Shown here: positions 9,382 through 20,113 of the stretch, piece by piece
Layout: each line of letters begins with the position of its first letter
Numbering within the stretch: the stretch's first letter is position 1
From: JAIOQJ01 sp963718635
GTDB taxonomy: Bacteria > Planctomycetota > Planctomycetia > Gemmatales > Gemmataceae
Length of the DNA stretch: 64,000 nucleotides
NCBI GenBank assembly: GCA_963718635.1
Contig: OY970367.1
Span: forward strand, 1-64,000
Direction: 5' to 3'
The notes under the pieces: model-generated
Seen by the model: only the letters and a program-made list of their open reading frames with translations
The model's database searches: none
Told to the model about the DNA's origin: nothing
Translations under genes and position numbers: made by a program

Positions 9382-10221
9382 TTAAAGCCCGTTGAAACCG
9401 TTGAAGCCGCGTTTGCCGCCGGCGCCGCCGCCGCCGAAGTTGAAGCCGCCGCCACCACCGAAATTGAAACCGCCACCGAAGTTGAAGCCGCCACCGCCGC
9501 CGAAGTTAAAGCCGCCTCCACCGCCGAAGCCACCGCCCCCTCCGAAGTTAAAGCCGCCTCCGCCAAAGCCGCCGCGGAAGCCGCCCTGGCCAAAGCCGCC
9601 CTGTTGACCAAAGCCGCCCTGTTGGCCAAAGCCGCCCTGTTGGCCAAAGCCGCCTTGCTGTTGCATCATCATAAGCCCGCCCATGCCGCCGATGTAGCCG
9701 GATGTAATCTGATTGAATTGAAAGACCCCGCCGCCGACGTTACCGGTCATACCAATAGCGCTGCCGCCTTGTTGATTGCCTCCGCCTTGCTGATTGAAAC
9801 CGCCCCCTTGTTGGTTAAAGCCCCCGCCCTGTTGGTTGAAGCCGCCGCCTCCGCCAAAATTGAAGCCGCCGTTGCCGCCAAAGCCGCCATTATTCCGGCC
9901 GTTGAAGCCGCCGCCGCCGTTCCCATTGAAGCCACCACCGCCGTTGATATTGAAGCCGCCGCCTCCGCCATTGACATTAAATCCGCCGCCGTTGCCGTTT
10001 TGACCGTTTTGATTGTTGATGTTCAAATCCTGAATCATGCCGGGATTGACGTTCAGCACATTAGGCACCGGCTGACGTTGCGGAAAGGTTGGTCGGAACT
10101 GGGCAGGATTCTGGTTTTGATTCTGCTGGGGAAAAACCTGGGCAGACGCAAGTGGGAACAATGAGGCCGCCCCAAGAACGAGGCAGCAAAAAGCGAGAGA
10201 TCGACTGAGGAACCGGAACAT
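9382..10221 (-). CDS. Secreted Gly/Asn/Gln-rich low-complexity protein
   Basis: Protein of 279 residues with a clear signal peptide (FCCLVLGAASLFPLASA). A short Gln/Pro-rich segment is followed by about 200 residues of GGGGFN, GGFNQQ and GGFGQQ repeats. Such proteins are common among planctomycete secreted proteins and may be structural or adhesive. Phe recurs every few residues within the glycines. AAAGG five bases before the ATG supports the start. A long open frame on the opposite strand (9256-10164) is a by-product of this repeat composition. Function unknown. Confidence 0.8.
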   Translation of the reverse strand: MFRFLSRSLAFCCLVLGAASLFPLASAQVFPQQNQNQNPAQFRPTFPQRQPVPNVLNVNPGMIQDLNINNQNGQNGNGGGFNVNGGGGGFNINGGGGFNGNGGGGFNGRNNGGFGGNGGFNFGGGGGFNQQGGGFNQQGGGFNQQGGGNQQGGSAIGMTGNVGGGVFQFNQITSGYIGGMGGLMMMQQQGGFGQQGGFGQQGGFGQQGGFGQGGFRGGFGGGGFNFGGGGGFGGGGGFNFGGGGGFNFGGGFNFGGGGGFNFGGGGAGGKRGFNGFNGL

Positions 10222-10664
10222 AACGGCCTTTCCCCACGCAATAATGGGAAGTCAACGTTTCATGCTCGCACCATGGCACCTTGGTGAAAACATGCTTGGC
10301 AACGACGACAAACGGTCCTTTCCCCGTATGGCATCATCCCCGGCAATTAGGCAGCATTCGACAGGCCAATTGCAAGCGTAATGCTATTATTTTTCACCAT
10401 CTCGATAAACTTGTCAAGCGCTGCCGGCAGCATTTATCCACTGGGTGCTCCAACGGATTCTGGCGGATTGGGATCTGGCGCTTGCCACACTCCCTGCAAA
10501 AGAAAAGGAGATTTCTCGAAACAGGGCGCCTAAGTTAGTATGTCGAATTTTGCAAGTCCGCACTTGTGTGCCAAAGGCGCAGCATCGGGAGGTGGGCAAA
10601 TGAGGTGTACGGCGTCACGTCACGACAGCACCCGGAAAATTACGCGGCTTGCCCGACTCGGTCG

Positions 10665-10695
10665 AGTCCCTTCCGGAAATATTTCGGAAGGGACT
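10665..10695. repeat. GAAATATTT-core palindrome, copy 1
   Basis: Arms AGTCCCTTCCG and CGGAAGGGACT are exact complements around GAAATATTT. Fourteen bases downstream is the box ATTCGTGGGAAAACG, shared in variant form by the other copies. Confidence 0.85.
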
Positions 10696-10797
10696 TTCCA
10701 ATTAATTCGTGGGAAAACGAACGCAGAGAAACGCGGATTTCGGAATGAAACCAATGACGAATGATCGACGATCAATCGTCCGTCATTCTGACGGTCA

Positions 10798-10823
10798 ACC
10801 TGCAGGAAATATTTCCTGCAGGT
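10798..10823. repeat. GGAAATATTTCC palindrome, copy 2
   Basis: Perfect 26-base palindrome whose arms begin ACCTGCA and join the core GGAAATATTTCC. It is followed by AAATCGTGGCAAAACG. Confidence 0.85.
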
Positions 10824-10937
10824 CAAACCCGATAAAATCGTGGCAAAACGCTTTGGGAAATGCGAAATACGGAATTCGGATTGCGGAATGAAGAGTGGTC
10901 GAACACCAGTCGTTCAACGATTGTCGGCCTGACCGCG

Positions 10938-10965
10938 CAGGTTCGGGAAATATTTCCCGAACCTG
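10938..10965. repeat. GGAAATATTTCC palindrome, copy 3
   Basis: Perfect 28-base palindrome; arms begin CAGGTTCG around the same core. It is followed by AAATCGTGGCAAAACG, identical to the box after copy 2. Confidence 0.85.
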
Positions 10966-11292
10966 GAATCCGAGAAAATCGTGGCAAAACGTGCATCGTT
11001 CTTAGCGCATTTGACGACCAAAATCTGTGCATCCGCAACGCGTGGAGATGTATTGCGATTCCGGAAAGATGGTTGCACGGAAACCGCGGAGACTCTCTAC
11101 GCAACCAGAAACGGAAAGAGACTTCTGTAATGATGCTAAAAGCTCTTTGGTTTATTTTTTGTCCCAAATTTTTTCGTCGAAACAAATGGTAGATTAATTC
11201 TCCCTGAAGCGAAATACGGAATCGCCTCATTTTGTTGCAGCAGAAATCTGGACCGCCAAAACGGCTCGATTCGCAAAAAAGGAACGGCGCCA

Positions 11293-12336
11293 ATGGTACG
11301 GATCGGCATTGTCGGCATCGGATTTATGGGCTGGATTCATTACCTGGCGATGCGTGGATTGTCCGACGCCAAACTGGTTGCCATTTGTAGTCGCGATGCG
11401 AAGAAATTAGCGGGGGATTGGACGTCGATTCGCGGCAACTTTGGACCTCCCGGCGAACAGGTCGATCTAGCCGGCGTAAAGAAATATGCAACGCTTGAAG
11501 CCATGCTGGCCGATCCGGACATCGATCTTATCGATGTCTGCAACCCGACGAATTTGCATCCCGAGACGGTGATTGCCGCCTTAAATGCGGGCAAGCATGT
11601 GCTTGTCGAAAAGGCGATTGCGCTGACTCCTGAAGACGCCGACACGATGCTGGCGGCAGCGAAGCGTGCAGGGCGACTTCTGATGGTGGCACACGTGCTC
11701 CCGTTCGTGCCCGAGTTCGCTTACGCCGCGGTCGCTGCACGCGAACAGCGATTTGGCAAATTGCTCGGCGGTCAGTTCAAGCGCATTATCTCCAAACCGG
11801 ATTGGTCAGCGGACATTGGTGATGCGTCGAAAACCGGCGGCCCGGCGATCGATCTACACATTCACGATACGCACTTCATCGGCTTGCTTGCTGGAGTTCC
11901 CCAGGCCGTGTTTTCGACCGGGGTCATTGAAAATAACGCTGTGCAGCATGTGACGACGCAGTACTTGTACGGTCGAGACGGGCCGATCATCACTTGTTCC
12001 AGCGGCGCCTTGGCAATGGCAGGCCGGCCGTTTGTACATGGGTTTGAGATTTACTTTGAGAAAGCAACCCTTGTCTATGATTCGGGCGTCTGCCCACTTA
12101 CTCTTTTGAGTGGCGACGGGACGTCGTCGCAGCCAAAATTGGCGGGGGGAGGCAGCGACATTGCTGCCTTCACTCAGGAATTGCAGGCTGCGGTCAACGG
12201 CGTCATTGCTGGGAAAGCGCCTGATCTATTAAGCGCCCAATTGGCGCGCAACGCGCTAGTCATGTGCCATCAAGAATGCGCCTCGGTAAGGTCTGGTAAA
12301 GTCGCCGCGATTCCTTTGTCCGATCATGCGCCCTAA
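11293..12336 (+). CDS. Gfo/Idh/MocA-family oxidoreductase
   Basis: NAD(P)-dependent sugar or inositol oxidoreductase-like protein, 347 residues. The Rossmann motif GIVGIGFMG is at residues 4-12 and DVCNPTNLH falls in the cofactor half. The C-terminal alpha/beta domain has GGPAIDLHIHDTHF, the family's usual substrate-side Asp/His motif. The canonical EKP of the cofactor domain is EKA here (VLVEKAIAL); the lysine thought to take part in catalysis is kept but the proline is not. AAGGA nine bases upstream supports the ATG. No partner gene shows which sugar it uses. Cytoplasmic (no signal peptide). Confidence 0.9.
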   Translation: MVRIGIVGIGFMGWIHYLAMRGLSDAKLVAICSRDAKKLAGDWTSIRGNFGPPGEQVDLAGVKKYATLEAMLADPDIDLIDVCNPTNLHPETVIAALNAGKHVLVEKAIALTPEDADTMLAAAKRAGRLLMVAHVLPFVPEFAYAAVAAREQRFGKLLGGQFKRIISKPDWSADIGDASKTGGPAIDLHIHDTHFIGLLAGVPQAVFSTGVIENNAVQHVTTQYLYGRDGPIITCSSGALAMAGRPFVHGFEIYFEKATLVYDSGVCPLTLLSGDGTSSQPKLAGGGSDIAAFTQELQAAVNGVIAGKAPDLLSAQLARNALVMCHQECASVRSGKVAAIPLSDHAP

Positions 12337-12531
12337 GCTTGAACGACTCGCTAATCAAAGCGCGCCTGCCTAATCAAAATCAAGCGACATCTACAACGGT
12401 CGTACGATGTCTGTCATTTTTAATTCTCGCTCTTGCTGAAGCGGCCTTGCCGTGCGATACTATCTAACCAATTGATACTTGGTCCCGCTTGGCTGCGGGT
12501 TTCACTCAACCTCATTGGAGGAGGTTTTTCG

Positions 12532-13090
12532 ATGGTACGTCATACGTTGACGGTAGCCGGCATTCTCTCGATCTTTGGTGTGTTCTTCTTCTTCATCAAA
12601 CCCGACTGGATCAAGCAGATCTCCTCGAACCCGGTTTCATCCACCGGCGCGACGACTTCTGTGGTCTATGCCAAACTCTCTGCCCAACGGCTCAAGGTGA
12701 AGCAGATGCCCCGTGACAAAGGGGGCCTACTGGAGATCGACGCCGCCGCCAGCGGCGAGGACATGTGCTCGAAAATCGTCGAAGACGTTGGCGAAGATCT
12801 GCCGTCGCGAAATGCTCCCTACTTGCTGGTGATCAACGTTTCCGATCATTCGATGCGGTACTGCCGGCTAAGCACGAACGTTCGCCGGGCGACATTGCGA
12901 GGCGACTTGCCGGCCGAAGTGCAGATGCAGGAAGTCGTCAATACACCCGGTGGCCCGTATCAGGTTATCATCTGGATCCCAAATGCCATTGACGTTCCTT
13001 TGGAATTTGAGGTCCAAGGCGGAGCGCACAACTCGATCTTGAGCCGGCCTTTGCCTAAGATAGAAGTAGCGGCGGAATTCCCGCCGATAG
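12532..13090 (+). CDS. Membrane-anchored protein of unknown function (3' end uncertain)
   Basis: Begins at an ATG with GGAGGAGG seven bases upstream. The N-terminus is a membrane segment (LTVAGILSIFGVFFFFI), followed by an extracytoplasmic region without a known domain (VVYAKLSAQRLKVKQMPRDK and onward). The open frame runs to 13356, but beyond about 13090 it lies over the aldehyde dehydrogenase gene and its residues look like out-of-frame translation. A stop (13088-13090) is available in the adjacent frame, so a one-base shift near the end would give a protein of about 186 residues. I give that end as the likelier one. Placed just before, and possibly co-transcribed with, the dehydrogenase pair. 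Confidence 0.55.
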
Positions 13091-14504
13091 ATCCGCCAGC
13101 TTATGGCTGGCGTTACGTTCTACTTCAGCAAGCGACACCCTATGCTGCACATCCCTGCCCTGCGCCTGGGCAAGCCGTATATCAGCCTGGAAAAGGCGAC
13201 TTTGGTTCACCACGTGACGGGCGAGCCGGTTGCGGAAGTGAGCCAGATTTCGGGCGTGGCTATCAGCCGCGACCTGAGCCGGATGCCTTTCGCGAAGAAG
13301 GAACTGGCAGCCATCCCCGTCCGCGATCTTATCGGCATGTATGCGAAGGCCGCTGATATCTTTGCGAAGGGGACGATCGCCATAGGCGACCAGGAGCAGA
13401 GTTTCGACGACTATATCCGCTGCTTATCATCAACGACCGGCTCGCCGCAGGTGTTCTGCCGTCGCAATGCCGGCAAAGTGGAATATGTTCTGCGCAACGT
13501 CGAAGAAGTCATCGGCGGGCTTACACGCGGTTTAAACCTCGATGTGTTCGATAAGAGCTATGCGATTCAAGATGGCCGAATGGCCGCCTTTTATCCGACG
13601 ACAGATGCCTTTGGCGCGATCCTGCCGAGCAACTCGCCAGGGGTACATTCCTTGTGGGTTCCCTCGATCGCGTTGAAAACGCCGCTCGTTTTGAAGCCGG
13701 GGCGAGAAGAGCCTTGGACCCCTTTTCGCGTTTTGCAATCGTTCTTGAAAGCAGGCATCCCGGCAAGCGCGCTGAACTTCTTTCCAACTGATCATGCCGG
13801 GGCGGGCGATATCCTCAAGCTTACCAACCGCAGCATGCTTTTCGGTGATGCCCGCACGACCGATTCCTACAAGAACGATCACCGCGTCGAGCTGCACGGG
13901 CCAGGCTTCAGCAAGATCATCTTCGGCGACGATTGCGCGGATCGTTGGATGAACTATCTGGATCAAATGGTCGAATGCATCGCTGCCAACGGCGGGCGCT
14001 CGTGCATCAACGTATCCGCCGTCTGGACGCCTCGGCACGGGCAGGCGATCGCCGAGGCACTGGCCGAACGCCTTGCAAAAGTGAAGGCGCGAGCTTGGGA
14101 TGACCCGCAGGCCGAGCTGGCGGCCTTCGCCAACCCCGATGTCGCCACGGCAATTTCCGGCATGGTCGATGAAGGGATGACTACGCCGGGCGCGGTCGAT
14201 GTCACCGAAAAGAAGCGCGGCTCTCCGCGACTGGTGCGCGAGGGCGCTGCCGCCTGGATCCTGCCTACAATCGTTCATTGTAATTCGTATTCCCATCCTC
14301 TCGCCAACAAGGAATTCTTATTCCCCTACGCGAGCGTGGTCGAATGTGCAACGATCGACACCTTGAAACGAATCGGGCCAACTCTGGCGGCAATGGTCCT
14401 CACCGAGGATCCCGCCTTCATTCGCTCGGTGCTCGATTGTCCCCACATCGAGCGATTGAACATCGGCCCGGCGCCGACGACCCGGCTCTCGTGGGACCAA
14501 CCTC

Positions 14505-15704
<1,200 letters not shown>

Positions 15705-15902
15705 TGGTGGGGCTAGCCGTCAAGAAGGATCCGGACGACGCGTCTCGATGTATCTGCGACGTCAAGTTTGCGACATTTAACAGAAATCCTTCCGTGAACC
15801 GGATGCAGGCGACGGCAAGCGCTGCTAACATGGTTATGCGGAAAACCGAGAAGCCGCCTTACGCGAGCGACTCGACCCGTAAGGATTAACTCGCTCTTTG
15901 TT

Positions 15903-15996
15903 GGCACTTCACGCTTGTGCGACGGACCGGATTCACGAGCCTGAAGCGCCAGCGAAGAATCTCTCTTTCTGTGGCACTTCAGGCTTGTGCTGGCTT
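15903..15996. repeat. Degenerate copies of the AGCCTGAAGCGC palindrome family
   Basis: The otherwise empty gap 15705-16033 holds CTTCACGCTTGTG facing CACGAGCCTGAAGCGCCAGCG, then another half copy (CACTTCAGGCTTGTG). The family matches the perfect palindrome at 9270-9337. No gene seen in this gap. Confidence 0.6.
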
Positions 15997-16033
15997 TTGT
16001 TTCAAACCGCTTGTTTATTTCAAACCGGGCCGA

Positions 16034-16366
16034 TCAGCCGCGAGCCAGGCGCACTCGGCGCAGGTAGAGACTCCACGCCAGAGGCAACAGAGACATCACC
16101 CCGCCTGCCAGACAGACTTTGCCTAATACGAGCCATGGGAAGCTGGGCATGTTTTCAATCCAGCAGACGGCGACCCCGACGACGAATCCGCAACAACCCA
16201 AGAGTAATGGCAAGGCAGACATCGGCAGCAAAAGTTGCTCAGTTCGTTTGGTAGGAACACCAAAAGTGGACCGGGCGCACAAGAACAGCGCCACTCCCGC
16301 TGCGGCAAACATCGCCGGCCCAAAAATGAACCCGCAAGAATCGAACAACCAAAGCACGCTGCCCAT
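16034..16366 (-). CDS. Small multi-pass membrane protein
   Basis: Protein of 110 residues starting at the ATG at 16366, which has GGAGGG shortly upstream; longer starts lack a ribosome site. Three or four hydrophobic segments are visible (CGFIFGPAMFAAAGVALFLC, PMSALPLLLGCCGFVVGVAV, WLVLGKVCLAGGVMSLLPLA), with a basic C-terminus (YLRRVRLARG). No family recognised. Lies divergently from tex across a gap of about 370 bases in which I see no further gene. The long opposite-strand frame is judged a shadow. Confidence 0.6.
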   Translation of the reverse strand: MGSVLWLFDSCGFIFGPAMFAAAGVALFLCARSTFGVPTKRTEQLLLPMSALPLLLGCCGFVVGVAVCWIENMPSFPWLVLGKVCLAGGVMSLLPLAWSLYLRRVRLARG

Positions 16367-16738
16367 GTCCAGCCCTCCCTCTTTGGCTCTCCAAGAATTG
16401 TTTTTTTCGCCCTGGGCTGGATATCTGACAGCAACCCGAGATAGAAACCCTTTTATTATTACGACCGAAGCGCACATTGCAATCTCAGTCATCATCGTTG
16501 CGTTGACAATTGGCAAGTCCAAGCTTTTGGGGTTATATCACGCACTTGTCCCTCAGATCGATCAAATGATTGATATTTTCCAGCTGCAGGCTGAAAGCCT
16601 CATTAAAGCTTTCACAGCTTCCAATCCCGGCATCGCCGCTGCTGCAACTTTCTCGTAAGATATACTTCCTTCAGACTGCCGCATGGTGGGTTAGGAACTC
16701 CGCCGCGCTGCCACGCTATTCCATGGACTGCCTTGCAT

Positions 16739-19700
16739 ATGCAAATCACTTCGCATCCGCCGGGATCGCCGATCTCGGATTTATCTCGCATTGCCCAGGA
16801 TTTGCAGATACGCAAAGTTCAGGTCGAGAACGTTGTGCATCTGCTGGACGAAGGGAATACCGTCCCCTTTATCACCCGCTATCGCAAGGAGCGCACAGGC
16901 GGTCTCAACGAAGAACTCATTCGGCGCATTCAAGAACGGATTCAGCAAGCGCGTCACCTCGCCGAACGCAAGCAGACCATCATCAAAAGCATTGAAGCCC
17001 AAGGCAAATTGACCGAACCGCTGCGCGAGGCGATTCTGGCCGCCGATCAATCGAAACGGCTCGAAGACCTCTACCTTCCCTATAAGCCAAAGAAGAAGTC
17101 GCTGGCGTCCGACGCCAAGGAAAAAGGGCTCGAACCGCTCGCGACCGCGATCTGGAACCGCGATAACGCGGTCGCTAATCTCGCCGAAGTAACCGCGAGC
17201 ATGTTGAATCCGGAAAAACAGCTGAACAGTGCCGAAGATGTGATGACCGGGGTGCAGCATATCCTTGCCGAGCAGATCGCCGAGACGGCTGAAGTACGCG
17301 GCCCGGTGCGGTTCGTCGTTTGGGATACGGGCGAGCTCGTCGCGGCCAAAGCGGAAAACATCACCGAGGAACATGGCAAAGATTTCCGCGACTATTTTGC
17401 TTTCCGCGAAAGCATCCGTTTCATCCCGCCCCACCGCATTTTGGCGGTAAATCGCGGTGAAAAAGAGAATGTGCTCAAGGTGAAGGTCGAGTGGAACCTC
17501 GATCGCCTCCGAGCGGCCGCCGTCTCCAGTCTTCCCTTGGCCGATCATCCTCACAAGGCATTTCTCGATAAGGTCGTAGACGACGCGTTGAGCCGATTGC
17601 TGTTGCCGAGCCTAGAGCGCGAGGTCCGCCGTGAGTTGACCGAAGTGGCTCAAGACAGCGCGGTTCATATTTTTGCTCGCAACTTGCGAAGTCTCTTATT
17701 GCAGCCGCCCCTGCGCGGCAAGCGCGTGCTCGCCATTGACCCAGGCCTCCGCACGGGCTGTAAGCTGGCGGCGCTCGACGAGAATGGCATGTTGATCGAA
17801 GAGACGGTCATCTATCCTCATGTCCCCGCGAATAAGCAAGCGGAAGCAAAATCAAAATTGGAGAAGCTCATCCGGAAACATCAGCTCTCGATTCTGGCGA
17901 TCGGCAACGGCACCGCTTGCCGGGAAACCGAGCAAGTTGTCTCGGAACTTATTGCGGAGCTGGATGCCGGTCGAACGTGCATCCTGCCCGATCCGCCGCC
18001 GGCGCCGCCAAGGGTGAAGAAAGAGTCTGCGCCAATTGCGAGTGCTCCGGTTGCAGACGCTTCCGAATCGCCAGCGGTTGCATCAGTCGAACCAGGAGCG
18101 TCAGCGACTGGAGAAAGCGCCTCGCAAACTCCGGTCGGTCACGCTCCCGGGTCGCCCGCGGAACATCAGCAACAAATTTCGGCCGCGCCGCCAGCTGCGG
18201 ATTCGCTGATGACAGCTGGCGATGCAGCAGCGCGACCCGAGGCGGTTGTTCCTCCGCTGGAGCCGGCGCCGACGCCTTATCCATCGCCGCCATCGCCATC
18301 GCCTGTCACACCTTCGGAACCGCCGCCGGCGCCGATGCCCGAGCCAGCGCCGGTCCCTTATCCGTCGCCGCCTTCACCGCCGATGTCGCCACCGCCGGAG
18401 CCGCTGCCTCCGGCGCCGCAGGACATCGCTTACGTCATTGTGAACGAAGCCGGCGCGAGCGATTACTCCGCCAGTCCAATCGCGCGCGAAGAATTCCCCA
18501 ACCACGATGCCACGACGCGCGGCACCATCTCGATCGGCCGGCGTCTTCAGGATCCCTTGGCTGAGCTGGTCAAGATTGATCCGCAGCATGTGGGCGTCGG
18601 CCTCTATCAGCACGATGTCCGCGCGAAGCATCTGAAGGAGTCGCTTGAAGCGGTCATCGAATCGTGCGTCAATGAAGTCGGCGTCGATTTGAACACGGCC
18701 AGTATCCCCTTATTACGGCACGTATCCGGCTTAAATCAACTCGTTGCACGCGACTTGGTCGAGTGGCGCACCAAGAACGGCGGCTTCAAGAATCGCAATC
18801 AGCTGAAAGAAGTACCCGGCATTGGCGACGCTCGCTTTACGCAAGCCGCCGGCTTTTTGAAAATCCCCGAGAGCGATGACCCATTCGATGCCACCTGGAT
18901 CCATCCCGAGAGTTATGGCATAGCGCAACAGGTGCTCACAGAAGTCGGCTTTGCTCCCGTCGATCTGCGCGATCGCGCGAAGCAGGAACAACTTCGCGAA
19001 AAGCTGAAGTCCGCCAACGCCAGCGACATCGCCACGCGCATGAATGCCGGTGAGCCGACGGTGCGCGACATTCTCGACATCTTGGCTCGGCCCGGGCGTG
19101 ACCCGCGCGAGGATCGACCGCCGCCGATCTTCAAGAAAGGGATCCTCAAGCTCGAAGACTTGCAGCCAGGAATGGAGCTGAAGGGAACCATCTTGAATGT
19201 CGTTCCTTTTGGCGCGTTTGTGGACATTGGACTCAAAGACACCGGCCTTGTTCATATCAGCCAAATGGCCAATCGCTACATCAAGAATCCGTATGAAGTC
19301 GTGGCCGTCGGCGATGTCGTCGTCGTGTGGGTGCTGAAAATCGAAGGAGATCGTCGGCGTGCGTCGCTCACGATGATTGCACCGGGATCGGAACGCAAGC
19401 CGCCGGAGCGCCGCCCGATGGAAGCGAGGCCGCCTCGCGATGAACAACGGCCAATGGCCGACCGCAATCCGCGTCCACCGCGTCCCGCAGGACAAGTGCC
19501 GCAGCGTCGGCCCGATGGTCCGCCGCAGACTGCAGCCGGCCCGCCTCAACAGCGCGATCGCAGCGGGCCTCCGCCATTTCGTGGTGGACCAAGGCCACAA
19601 CGACCAGACGGTCCACCGGTTCGGCACGATGGCGGCGGACCGCACGCTGCGCCAAAGATGCCGCCTCCACCCCCGCCGCCGCCTCGGAAGCCACCGAAGC

Positions 19701-19945
19701 CGAAACCGCTGCCGAAGCTGTCGCAGGATGCCCTGAAAGGGAAATCGCCGTTACATTCCTTTGGCGAACTCGAAGCGTTCTTCAAAGCGAAGGATGCGCC
19801 CCCCGAAGTGCCGTCGGCGCCGCCTCCCCAGCCGGAAGCCCCAACGCCCGTACAAAACAGTGCGCCGGCGGAAGAGCACAGGCCCGAAGCTCCGTCGGTT
19901 GCTGAGAACGCTAACCTGAGCATCGGAGAGACGGAGCGCAGCTAA
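16739..19945 (+). CDS. tex: Tex-like S1 RNA-binding protein with low-complexity insertion
   Basis: Tex-family protein, 1068 residues against a usual 720-780. Order: helical Tex N-domain (to about 330), YqgF/RuvX-like domain from VLAIDPGLRTGCKLA (about 332), helix-hairpin-helix region (LNTASIPLLRHVSGL, about 650), S1 domain (GTILNVVPFGAFVDIGLKDT, about 815-885), then a Pro/Arg-rich tail of about 180 residues. About 140 Pro/Ala/Ser-rich residues (roughly 420-562) interrupt the YqgF domain between VVSELIAEL and AYVIVNEAGASDYSAS. Part of that insert is encoded by a palindromic repeat found elsewhere in the window (18088-18156). The start is the ATG at 16739 (a TTG lies two codons upstream). Tex binds nucleic acid and affects transcription; the insert's role is unknown. 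Confidence 0.93.
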   Translation: MQITSHPPGSPISDLSRIAQDLQIRKVQVENVVHLLDEGNTVPFITRYRKERTGGLNEELIRRIQERIQQARHLAERKQTIIKSIEAQGKLTEPLREAILAADQSKRLEDLYLPYKPKKKSLASDAKEKGLEPLATAIWNRDNAVANLAEVTASMLNPEKQLNSAEDVMTGVQHILAEQIAETAEVRGPVRFVVWDTGELVAAKAENITEEHGKDFRDYFAFRESIRFIPPHRILAVNRGEKENVLKVKVEWNLDRLRAAAVSSLPLADHPHKAFLDKVVDDALSRLLLPSLEREVRRELTEVAQDSAVHIFARNLRSLLLQPPLRGKRVLAIDPGLRTGCKLAALDENGMLIEETVIYPHVPANKQAEAKSKLEKLIRKHQLSILAIGNGTACRETEQVVSELIAELDAGRTCILPDPPPAPPRVKKESAPIASAPVADASESPAVASVEPGASATGESASQTPVGHAPGSPAEHQQQISAAPPAADSLMTAGDAAARPEAVVPPLEPAPTPYPSPPSPSPVTPSEPPPAPMPEPAPVPYPSPPSPPMSPPPEPLPPAPQDIAYVIVNEAGASDYSASPIAREEFPNHDATTRGTISIGRRLQDPLAELVKIDPQHVGVGLYQHDVRAKHLKESLEAVIESCVNEVGVDLNTASIPLLRHVSGLNQLVARDLVEWRTKNGGFKNRNQLKEVPGIGDARFTQAAGFLKIPESDDPFDATWIHPESYGIAQQVLTEVGFAPVDLRDRAKQEQLREKLKSANASDIATRMNAGEPTVRDILDILARPGRDPREDRPPPIFKKGILKLEDLQPGMELKGTILNVVPFGAFVDIGLKDTGLVHISQMANRYIKNPYEVVAVGDVVVVWVLKIEGDRRRASLTMIAPGSERKPPERRPMEARPPRDEQRPMADRNPRPPRPAGQVPQRRPDGPPQTAAGPPQQRDRSGPPPFRGGPRPQRPDGPPVRHDGGGPHAAPKMPPPPPPPPRKPPKPKPLPKLSQDALKGKSPLHSFGELEAFFKAKDAPPEVPSAPPPQPEAPTPVQNSAPAEEHRPEAPSVAENANLSIGETERS
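18088..18156. repeat. GCGAGCCGGGAGCGT-family palindrome inside tex
   Basis: Left arm 18088-18113 (AGGAGCGTCAGCGACTGGAG) and right arm 18129-18156 (CTCCGGTCGGTCACGCTCCC) match the intergenic family at 7973-8062 and 27570-27658. It is read in frame as part of the Ala/Ser/Pro insert. Confidence 0.7.
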
Positions 19946-19962
19946 TTGACTGATACCTCCCG

Positions 19963-20019
19963 CTAACCCGGCGCGTAAGCGAGGAAGCGAGCGCAATTCT
20001 CGCTTACGCGTCGGGTTAG
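19963..20019. repeat. Hairpin repeat after tex (CTAACCCGRCGCGTAAGCGAG type)
   Basis: Arms 19963-19983 and 19999-20019 are complementary apart from one mismatch, loop about 15 bases. It may end tex transcription. The GCGTAAGC motif recurs in the palindromes at 45378 and 46762. Confidence 0.75.
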
Positions 20020-20113
20020 TGTGCCGCGCCGATTGCCAAGGGATAGAATAGCTTAGGCGCGCGGAATGTAGCCGCGCAAAACGCAACGAACGTAAACCGA
20101 GAGAAACCTGCCG

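Larger units (their letters stand above)
10222..11292. other. Gene-free tract of about 1.07 kb with three related palindromes
   Basis: No reading frame here looks like a protein. The tract contains three palindromes with the shared core GGAAATATTTCC or a close variant (separate entries), shorter hairpins between them, and loosely repeated blocks resembling GCGGATTTCGGAATGA. It lies between the Gly-rich gene and the Gfo/Idh gene, so it may also carry the promoters of both. Confidence 0.6.

Noticed and set aside
9256..10164. 302-residue frame opposite the Gly-rich gene
   Set aside because: Its Ala/Glu/Lys-rich repeats are just the complement of Gly/Asn-rich codons; the opposite strand has a signal peptide and ribosome site.
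10281..11192. Several short frames in the 1-kb tract
   Set aside because: No ribosome sites or protein-like composition; they cross the palindromes.
12433..13356. Full 307-residue frame over the start of the aldehyde dehydrogenase gene
   Set aside because: The last ~90 residues fall on the dehydrogenase gene in another frame; the start at 12433 has no ribosome site.
16119..16658. 179-residue frame overlapping the small membrane protein gene
   Set aside because: No family features; the minus-strand frame has a strong ribosome site and membrane helices.
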